The notes under the pieces are model-generated. The model did not search any database. It saw only the letters and a list, made by a program, of their open reading frames with translations, and had not been told where the DNA came from. A stretch of DNA of 7,523 bases from Marinilabiliaceae bacterium UBA5213 (GTDB taxonomy: Bacteria; Bacteroidota; Bacteroidia; Bacteroidales; Marinilabiliaceae), in NCBI GenBank assembly GCA_002412555.1, contig DHVH01000333.1, positions 1-7,523 of the forward strand, given 5' to 3'. Numbering within the stretch: position 1 is the stretch's first letter; each line of letters starts with the position of its first letter. Below, piece after piece: positions 1 through 4,986 of the stretch. The translations under genes and the position numbers were made by a program.

Positions 1-1238
1 GACAAAGAGAGAGGAGAACCCATTACCATACCATAGTGCGTCCACCCGGCCGGATAAACGCCATTACTCAAATAGCCGTCACGCCCACCAAAGCGGTTAC
101 CATTGTTAAAGTTATCCCGTAAATATTCGGTAACCGCATCTTTTGAATAACTGCCGGGGTCCTCTGCCCCCAACCGGGTCATCAAAGCTTCCCGGTAGCC
201 AGGATCGTCGAGCTGAAAAGAAATAATATAGTCCTGCGTACCATCCCCGTAAGTCACCCGGGCATCGGGCATACCGTTGCCCGACTGATGAGCTGTATTA
301 ATCCACTCCAGAGACAAATGATCAAGAAAGGGTATTGCAGCCGGCTTCCAGGTGAGGCCCAAAATCTGATCCAGATTTCTGGTGAACAACCTCATGCCCG
401 ACCCGTCTGAAAAAGGTGCCTGATAATAAAAGCGGAAGAGCCCTGCTTCACTTTCAAGATAAAGTCCAAAATCGAACAGCCCCATGTGTGCCCCACCCGC
501 ATTGGTGGCATCGCCGCCACCAATTTTATCAGAGCTCTTGGCAAAAATGGATCGCCAATAATCAATGGGAATAATTTCGCCATTGGCATTATACCCTCCC
601 ATAAAAGCAGAATGATTCAGTCCGGCATAAGGCTTCCAACGGCCACCATCCCAGCGGATATACGCATACTTCTCGTGCAAAAGCACTTCTTTATGAAACC
701 TGGCAGCCCCGTTGCGCGCATCATTCAGCCAGCCATGACTTACCTCGCCCTTTATTTCAATTCGATTGAATGGTGCCGGCAGCTTTGTATAGGCCGGGAT
801 GCCTAACGTGATCCGATCTACCGGTCGGGCATTATCGCCAAACAAATAGGAACCATGCCCTAGGTACCCCTTTTCAAAGACCGGGTTAAACAGGTGCCTG
901 CCTGCACTTAAACCCAAAGCATGCCACCTGATGTCCAGCGAATAGTTGTGAAGGTAAAAATCTGCCCCTGCTTGGTTATAGTTACCTTCGACATTCAGCG
1001 CCATGCTAAAGGCTTCGTCCGGGGAATAGCGTGCCCCGACAAAGCCTCTTCCTAAAAACTGGGCATCACCACCCATACCCCATCGACCTTGCTGACGGGC
1101 ATACAACCATAAGGGCGATAAATCACCACTGGCGGCCATGGCCTCAGCGGACACTCCTCCCCTGAAATCAATCCTTTGTTCTGCTTGAGTCACAAAAGTG
1201 ACCAGCAGCATTATACTTGCCAATATTTGTTTCATCAT
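1..1238 (-). CDS. Capsule assembly Wzi family outer-membrane protein (C-terminus cut by window edge)
   Basis: The frame is open from ATG at 1238 to the left edge, giving 412 codons with no stop; the C-terminus lies outside. Residues 1-19 form a Sec signal peptide (MMKQ, then a hydrophobic stretch, with probable cleavage after TQA). Mature-protein hallmarks of the Bacteroidota Wzi family are visible: SPLWLYARQQGRWG at 41-54, the alternating beta-strand pattern that follows, LLHEKYAYIRWDGG at 186-199, GLNHSAFMGG at 206-215, and the Gly/Trp-rich GWTHYGMVMGSPL near 398-410. Known family members are outer-membrane beta-barrels; E. coli Wzi is a lectin-like barrel that attaches group 1 capsule to the surface. 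A matching surface-polysaccharide role here is inferred, since no other capsule gene is in view. A second ATG directly follows the first, so the start could be 1235. The leader has no clear Shine-Dalgarno sequence. Confidence 0.87.
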   Translation of the reverse strand, partial: MMKQILASIMLLVTFVTQAEQRIDFRGGVSAEAMAASGDLSPLWLYARQQGRWGMGGDAQFLGRGFVGARYSPDEAFSMALNVEGNYNQAGADFYLHNYSLDIRWHALGLSAGRHLFNPVFEKGYLGHGSYLFGDNARPVDRITLGIPAYTKLPAPFNRIEIKGEVSHGWLNDARNGAARFHKEVLLHEKYAYIRWDGGRWKPYAGLNHSAFMGGYNANGEIIPIDYWRSIFAKSSDKIGGGDATNAGGAHMGLFDFGLYLESEAGLFRFYYQAPFSDGSGMRLFTRNLDQILGLTWKPAAIPFLDHLSLEWINTAHQSGNGMPDARVTYGDGTQDYIISFQLDDPGYREALMTRLGAEDPGSYSKDAVTEYLRDNFNNGNRFGGRDGYLSNGVYPAGWTHYGMVMGSPLSL

Positions 1239-1289
1239 TTTCTATGTCAGCTTTTCGTCCCCTAAACAAGTATTCCAGCGCAGGTACGT

Positions 1290-1303
1290 CCTAATCAATT
1301 AGG
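1290..1303. promoter_or_regulatory. 14-bp palindrome upstream of the Wzi gene, possible operator
   Basis: The sequence CCTAATCAATTAGG has 6-bp perfect arms around a CA spacer. It lies about 50 bp upstream of the Wzi start codon, a plausible place for a dimeric regulator. The symmetry is directly visible; a regulatory role is inference, and AT-rich palindromes of this size occur by chance. Confidence 0.25.
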
Positions 1304-1368
1304 CTAACACCATTATTCCGAGACCTACTCAAGTTAGTCCTGTAAAATTACACCCATTTTTTTATTTT

Positions 1369-1518
1369 ATGGCAGAATGGGTGGGGAAATGGGTGGGATG
1401 GGTAAAAGGGGAGGATGGGTGGGGAGGGTTGGTAGGGAAGACAGGTGGGTCAGGTGAGAGGGCTGAATGGGTAGATAGGGCTGAATGGGTTCAACAGGTT
1501 GATGGTTTTTGGTTGTGA
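1369..1518 (+). CDS. Candidate small Trp/Gly-rich ORF, 49 aa (doubtful)
   Basis: ATG at 1369 opens a 49-codon frame ending in TGA at 1516-1518, reading straight through the G-rich repeat tract. The peptide starts MAEWVGKWVGWVKG and has seven Trp. A tandem repeat RAEWVD/RAEWVQ comes from an 18-bp DNA period, which keeps the frame. The T/A-rich leader before the ATG resembles Bacteroidota start regions. There is no signal peptide, no recognised domain and no clear Shine-Dalgarno. Against it, tracts made of TGG/GGG rarely contain stops, so an open frame of this length is weak evidence; one repeat interval (17 bp, between ATGGGT units at 1398 and 1415) is not a multiple of three. More likely non-coding, but it should be recorded. 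Confidence 0.18.
   Translation: MAEWVGKWVGWVKGEDGWGGLVGKTGGSGERAEWVDRAEWVQQVDGFWL
1375..1490 (+). repeat. G-run-rich degenerate repeat tract, G-quadruplex-capable
   Basis: Fifteen runs of three or more G lie on the plus strand between 1379 and 1489. The hexamer ATGGGT occurs at 1377, 1389, 1398, 1415, 1467 and 1485, three times as ATGGGTGGG. Two stretches fit the classic intramolecular G-quadruplex pattern: 1379-1397 (G-run loops of 1, 4 and 1 nt) and 1417-1437 (loops of 1, 1 and 6 nt). The tract lies 5' of the MarC gene on its coding strand, so the structure could form in RNA only if that transcript starts upstream of it; for the Wzi gene the G-rich strand would be the template. The repeat pattern is seen directly; folding and function are inferred. 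Confidence 0.75.
1459..1490 (+). repeat. Tandem direct repeat, 14 bp with 18-bp period
   Basis: AGGGCTGAATGGGT occurs exactly at 1459-1472 and again at 1477-1490, separated by AGAT. This is the cleanest repeat pair in the G-rich tract and suggests local duplication, for example by replication slippage. Confidence 0.8.
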
Positions 1519-1549
1519 AGGGGAAAGTGGTTGTTGATTGTGAGGGATG

Positions 1550-1570
1550 GGCGTAGTTTAAAACTACGCC
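1550..1570. repeat. Perfect inverted repeat, 10-bp arms with 1-bp centre
   Basis: The arms GGCGTAGTTT (1550-1559) and AAACTACGCC (1561-1570) are exactly complementary around a single A. It lies 106 bp before the preferred MarC start and 32 bp after the stop of the candidate small ORF. No T-run follows on either strand, so it is not a standard intrinsic terminator. It could be an operator for a dimeric regulator or an RNA hairpin in a leader. The symmetry is certain; the role is unknown. Confidence 0.7.
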
Positions 1571-1651
1571 AGGCTAATTTGTGAGTTGATAGGGCGTAGA
1601 AAAAGTGAAATAAATCATAGAAACAGGGATGAAAGGGTCTGTCAAAATTGT

Positions 1652-1659
1652 TACATTTG
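1652..1659 (+). promoter_or_regulatory. Possible Bacteroidota -7 box (TAnnTTTG) before the MarC gene
   Basis: TACATTTG matches the -7 consensus TAnnTTTG known for the primary sigma factor of Bacteroidota. No TTG-type -33 element lies at the usual spacing of about 20 bp upstream, so support is partial. If used, transcription would start only about 10 nt before ATG 1677, after the alternative ATG at 1629, which would settle the start choice. A short imperfect hairpin (AGCC...GGCT, 1660-1676) directly precedes ATG 1677. Confidence 0.22.
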
Positions 1660-1676
1660 AGCCAAATTTTTGGGCT

Positions 1677-2273
1677 ATGACTGAGTTTAACTTTATTGAA
1701 ATGCTTTCGGCATTTATTGTACTCTTTGCCGTAATTGACATTCTGGGTTCTATCCCCATTGTACTTGACATCAGAACCAAAGGAGGCCACATCAACGCTT
1801 TTCAGGCCGCGGGCATCTCTTTTGTTATACTCATTATTTTCCTTTTTGTAGGGGAAGCTTTACTGGGACTGTTTGGGGTTGATCTTTCATCATTTGCCAT
1901 TGCAGGATCCTTTATTTTGATGATCATGGCGGTAGAAATGATTTTAGGCGTTCAGCTGTTTAAACATGACTCACCTGCCGGCGCATCCATTGTACCTATC
2001 GCCTTTCCATTGGTAGCTGGTGCCGGTTCATTCACCACTCTTTTGGCCCTAAGGGCTGAATTTGCCCTATCAACCGTGATCACGGCCCTCTTTCTTAACA
2101 TTGTCATCGTATTTTTTGTACTTCATTACACCGACCGCATTGAGAAATTAATCGGTGGCGGCGGAGTATATGTAATGAAAAAGTTCTTCGGCATTATACT
2201 TATGGCCATGGCCATCAGGCTATTTATGTCCAACTTTGCCACGCTTTTATCGGACTTCCTGGCGAAACTTTAA
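1677..2273 (+). CDS. MarC family integral membrane protein
   Basis: This is a 198-residue inner-membrane protein of the MarC/UPF0056 family. About six hydrophobic segments are visible. The first carries the family's N-terminal signature AFIVLFAVIDILGSIPIVL, and the fourth carries PIAFPLVAGAGSFTTLLAL, matching the family's conserved P-x-x-x-P-x-x-AGxG motif. The final helix follows a YVMKKFFG segment. Function is poorly settled: E. coli MarC was named for multiple antibiotic resistance but is not needed for it, while the archaeal relative SnatA was reported to transport small neutral amino acids. I therefore name only the family. ATG 1629 would add 16 residues (MKGSVKIVTFEPNFWA); I prefer 1677 because the family normally begins just before the first helix and because a -7-like box lies between the two ATGs. 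An RNase H gene follows after 30 bp, probably in the same transcript. Confidence 0.9.
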   Translation: MTEFNFIEMLSAFIVLFAVIDILGSIPIVLDIRTKGGHINAFQAAGISFVILIIFLFVGEALLGLFGVDLSSFAIAGSFILMIMAVEMILGVQLFKHDSPAGASIVPIAFPLVAGAGSFTTLLALRAEFALSTVITALFLNIVIVFFVLHYTDRIEKLIGGGGVYVMKKFFGIILMAMAIRLFMSNFATLLSDFLAKL

Positions 2274-2303
2274 ATTTAGATCCATCAAAAAGAGCCAACA
2301 AAC

Positions 2304-2927
2304 ATGAGTCAGAAACCCGCAAAAAAAGCATTCTATGTCGTATGGACAGGTCGACAGCCGGGCATTTACAACACGTGGGACGAATGTAAAGCGCAAACTT
2401 TTGGTTTTGAAAAGGCCCAATTCAAAAAATTCAATTCCCGGGATGAGGCTGAGGTTGCATTCAAAAATGCCCCATCCTTTAGCGTGAAACCTAAGGCAAC
2501 TATAACTGTGAGTTCTGGTGAACAGCCCATCACCAACAGTTTATCGGTCGATGCAGCCTGTAGCGGCAACCCGGGCATAATGGAATACAGAGGTGTACAC
2601 GTTCAAACCGGAGAAGAATGGTTTATTCAGAAGTTTCCATTGGGCACCAACAATATAGGCGAGTTTTTGGCCATTGTGCACGGACTGGCAGAACTGCAGC
2701 GCAGGAATATTAATATCCCGGTTTATACCGACTCGATGACTGCCTTAAGCTGGATCAAAAAGAAAAAATGCGGTTCAAAATTAGTTGTTGATGCCACCAC
2801 CAAACACCTTTTTGCCTTGGTGAAGCGTGCGGAAAAATGGCTGCTTGAAAACAGTTGGGAACAGCCACTCCTAAAATGGGACACAGCCAATTGGGGGGAG
2901 ATACCGGCCGACTTTGGTCGCAAATAG
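2304..2927 (+). CDS. Ribonuclease HI-type protein with N-terminal viroplasmin domain
   Basis: This 207-residue cytoplasmic protein has two parts. Residues 8-53 form a viroplasmin (caulimovirus VI, hybrid-binding-type) domain, seen in YVVWTGRQPGIYNTWDEC and the later AQFKKFNSRDEAEVAF. Residues 78-207 are an RNase H fold. The four acidic catalytic positions appear intact: D83 in SVDAACSGNPG, E120 in GTNNIGEFLA, D143 in PVYTDSMTALSW, and D203 in PADFGRK. The family cleaves RNA in RNA-DNA hybrids (primer and R-loop removal), and the N-terminal domain in eukaryotic RNase H1 binds the hybrid. The last motif is compact (WDTANWGEIPADFGRK) compared with the His-containing loop of E. coli RNase HI, so the E. 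coli His124 equivalent looks absent. It follows MarC by 30 bp on the same strand and converges on the kinase-like gene with a 23-bp gap. Activity is inferred from the residues. Confidence 0.92.
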   Translation: MSQKPAKKAFYVVWTGRQPGIYNTWDECKAQTFGFEKAQFKKFNSRDEAEVAFKNAPSFSVKPKATITVSSGEQPITNSLSVDAACSGNPGIMEYRGVHVQTGEEWFIQKFPLGTNNIGEFLAIVHGLAELQRRNINIPVYTDSMTALSWIKKKKCGSKLVVDATTKHLFALVKRAEKWLLENSWEQPLLKWDTANWGEIPADFGRK

Positions 2928-2939
2928 ACCCTCAAGCCA

Positions 2940-2956
2940 AACTAAACTCCTTAGTT
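2940..2956. terminator. Weak hairpin between convergent genes
   Basis: AACTAA (2940-2945) and TTAGTT (2951-2956) can pair with a 5-nt loop in the gap between the RNase H stop and the stop of the sensor-kinase gene, which it overlaps. The stem is short and AT-rich and has no T-run on either side, so it is at most a poor terminator. No better candidate is visible between the two genes. Confidence 0.15.
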
Positions 2957-4831
2957 GATCATTAAAGGGAGACTAAAGCGTACGCGGTGCCCTTCTTTTT
3001 TATCACCATCAAAACGCTCCTCGGTCATAAAACGGCCAAAGCCGTTGACACCATTCCGATTGCTTTTTCGACTTTTCAACTGATCCATGGACACTGCCAT
3101 GCCCATGGCTCTGTGTCGTTCTTCCAGTTCTATATTTTTGTAGGCGCACCTGCAAACAGTATTGTCCTCAATAATTACATCCAAAACATTGCCCCGGCGG
3201 ACAAATGCCAGGTTTAGTTCAGTATCTCCCTCACAGTCCTCTAACCCACCATTCATCAAAGCATGCTCTAGAAATGGTTGTGTCATCATAGATGGCACCA
3301 TTATCTCGTCCGTATCATGGGGCATATTGCACTCCACCCTAAAACGAATGGCCTTATTCAGTTGCTGCTCTTGCACAGTTACAAAAGACTTACAATACTC
3401 AATTTCCTTGCTTAATGGAATCAACTCCTCGCAAGAGTGCTCCAACATCTTTTTGATGAGGGCTGACACATTGTCCAACTGCCTCAAAGCCTCCTCAGTG
3501 TTTTTCTCAGAAACACTGGATCTAAGCGAACTGATTATATTAAACACGAAAAGTGGATTCACTTTCTGCACCATTAACTGCTTTCTCAAAACATCCACTT
3601 CCTTTTGATGCGTCAACCTTTTTCGGCGGATGGCAGACAGCCAAAAGCCCAAAAGCGCCAGAAAACTCACAAAACCAATAATTCCCCAAAAAAACCGCTC
3701 TTTGATCTGAGCCTTATAAATCAGGTAATCCCTGTCCGCAATTCGCTGCTCAAGTTCCATACTTAAAGCGCCTTTCTGAAATCCAGGATTATCCAGCATC
3801 AGCTGAGTTTTTAATTCAGTGTAAACCTCATAAGTGCCTAAGGCATCCTGCCACAACCCTAGATTTTTATAAGTAGCATAGAGCGATAATAAGTTCTTAA
3901 TTCTAATATCATTCATGCCCAGGCGATCAGCCATCTGTTCTGCCCGCTGGTATAAAAACACGGCCTGGTGATAGTCCTTCTTACTGCTGTACAAATCCCC
4001 CAACATGCTGTAAGCATTCACTTCCCCTATCTTATCTCCCTCTGCTTTCATTAGAAACAGGGCTCTTTCAATTAATTGACTGGCCTGATCATATTCTTTT
4101 TTCCGCATTTTCAAAGCTCCAATATTGCCCAAAACCCTTGCTTCATATTGTCCGTTTCGCAAACGCCTGTATACATTAATTGCCTGATTATAATAAACTT
4201 CTGCTTTATCAAAAACCCCATCTTCTGAATAAATAGCAGCCATGTTGTTATATATTGCAGCTGCATCTTCCAGAGCTTCTTCCTCTATAAAGACGTTCAA
4301 AGCCTTATTGTAAAAATCAAGTGCTTTGCCATTCTGATCACCCGCGGCAAATACAATGGCCATGTTCTGATAACACTGGGCTATACCAATAGCATTCTCA
4401 AGTCCGAGTTCAAGATCCAACGATTGGGAATAAGCATTCAGGGATTGGTCGTAGTTCCCCTGAAAGGAGTGCACCAAGCCCATATTATTGTAAGAAGCTG
4501 CTAACTTTACAGAATCTTGTATAAGCAAAAAATGTTCAACAGCCTTTTGATAGTAATCACCAGCCTCTCCCCATTGTCCAAGTGAATAGCTTAGTTCTCC
4601 CTTGTAGTAGGCCATCATTCCCCGTACCAGATCAGGATTGTACCCATCCAATACGATCAATGAATCGATTAGGGTCCCCGCTTCTTCAGGATTAACATCA
4701 ATGGCCTCAATAATAATATCTTCTGCTATGGAAAGTGCATTGCCTTGCGCGTCATCCGGTGCATTGAATGCTGTAGCTAAAAGCCATGCAAAAGCAATAC
4801 CGGCGAACAACTTAATTCGGAAATGATTCAT
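2951..4831 (-). CDS. TPR-repeat LytS-type sensor histidine kinase homologue, probably a pseudokinase
   Basis: This 626-residue protein starts with a signal peptide or anchor (1-24), followed by seven TPR-like repeats of about 40 residues (roughly 71-344, with recurring motifs such as YNNMGLVHSFQGNYDQSLNAY and YNNMAAIYSEDGVFDKAEVYY shortened here by position: 114-134 and 194-214). A transmembrane helix lies at 380-400, then a basic coiled linker, then a His_kinase/HATPase region of the LytS/YehU type. The usual NPHFLFN phosphorylation motif reads NPLFVFN (425-431), with Leu427 (codon CTT, 3551-3553) in place of His. The ATP site is also altered: ENAIKHG-like becomes EHALMNG (522-528), DNG becomes DNT (556-558), and the Asn and Arg of GxGLxNxxxRL are lost (575-585). 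Such proteins normally sense a periplasmic signal and phosphorylate a LytTR regulator; none is adjacent. A non-catalytic signalling role is inferred. The frame is long and intact, so it is not a simple decayed gene. No Shine-Dalgarno is evident. Confidence 0.9.
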   Translation of the reverse strand: MNHFRIKLFAGIAFAWLLATAFNAPDDAQGNALSIAEDIIIEAIDVNPEEAGTLIDSLIVLDGYNPDLVRGMMAYYKGELSYSLGQWGEAGDYYQKAVEHFLLIQDSVKLAASYNNMGLVHSFQGNYDQSLNAYSQSLDLELGLENAIGIAQCYQNMAIVFAAGDQNGKALDFYNKALNVFIEEEALEDAAAIYNNMAAIYSEDGVFDKAEVYYNQAINVYRRLRNGQYEARVLGNIGALKMRKKEYDQASQLIERALFLMKAEGDKIGEVNAYSMLGDLYSSKKDYHQAVFLYQRAEQMADRLGMNDIRIKNLLSLYATYKNLGLWQDALGTYEVYTELKTQLMLDNPGFQKGALSMELEQRIADRDYLIYKAQIKERFFWGIIGFVSFLALLGFWLSAIRRKRLTHQKEVDVLRKQLMVQKVNPLFVFNIISSLRSSVSEKNTEEALRQLDNVSALIKKMLEHSCEELIPLSKEIEYCKSFVTVQEQQLNKAIRFRVECNMPHDTDEIMVPSMMTQPFLEHALMNGGLEDCEGDTELNLAFVRRGNVLDVIIEDNTVCRCAYKNIELEERHRAMGMAVSMDQLKSRKSNRNGVNGFGRFMTEERFDGDKKEGHRVRFSLPLMIN

Positions 4832-4905
4832 AACTCATGGGATGGTTCGTAAACTCAGTTTGGTAAAATTAAACAATTTGTTACAAAAATCCCACAAAAT
4901 GTTCT

Positions 4906-4956
4906 AAACAAAAAGCGTAGAGCCGTTATCGGTTATATCCGATAATGGCTCCACGC
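4906..4956 (-). terminator. Intrinsic terminator of the GH3 glucosidase gene
   Basis: Two 18-nt arms (4915-4932 and 4939-4956) pair at 16 of 18 positions by Watson-Crick rules around a 6-nt loop; on the minus strand one remaining pair is G-U. Read on the minus strand, the stem is followed by TTTTTGTTT (4914 down to 4906), the usual U-rich tail. It lies 30 bp past the glucosidase stop and 83 bp before the start of the kinase-like gene, so it should separate their transcription. On the plus strand the stem is followed by A residues, so it is one-directional. Confidence 0.85.
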
Positions 4957-4986
4957 AAAAAAGCTTCTAAGTTAACAAGGAAATGT

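Larger units (their letters stand above)
1239..1676. other. Divergent intergenic region with G-rich repeats and palindromes
   Basis: This stretch of about 440 bp separates the divergent Wzi and MarC genes and holds no recognisable conserved gene. From left to right it has an AT-rich Wzi leader with a 14-bp palindrome (1290-1303), a T-rich run (1357-1369), a purine-rich tract full of GGG runs (1379-1489) that also reads as a small ORF (1369-1518), a perfect long inverted repeat (1550-1570), and an AT-rich MarC leader. Both promoters must lie here or at its edges. I see no convincing -33/-7 pair for Wzi. Confidence 0.6.

Noticed and set aside
486..806. Plus-strand 106-codon open frame
   Set aside because: It lies wholly within the well-supported minus-strand Wzi gene and shows no domain; it is a shadow frame, as are the other long frames opposite the kinase-like and GH3 genes.
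1351..1383. Inverted repeat CACCCATT/AATGGGTG around the T-rich run
   Set aside because: Eight-bp arms with a 17-nt loop; one arm is simply the first unit of the G-rich repeat, so the pairing is weak evidence for a structure.
1375..1490. CRISPR-like array in the repeated G-rich tract
   Set aside because: Repeat units are short, degenerate and irregularly spaced, there are no unique spacers of constant length, and no cas gene is present.
1550..1570. Intrinsic terminator at the long palindrome
   Set aside because: No T-run follows on either strand, and the 1-bp centre leaves a strained loop; no gene clearly ends just before it.
4877..4887. TTTGTTACAAA palindrome upstream of the kinase-like gene as an operator
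   Set aside because: Five-bp arms in very AT-rich DNA are common by chance, and no second site or clear promoter pair supports it.
4915..4920. GCGTAG shared between the terminator stem and the 1550-1570 palindrome as a dispersed repeat
   Set aside because: Only six bases match and the flanks differ, which is expected by chance.
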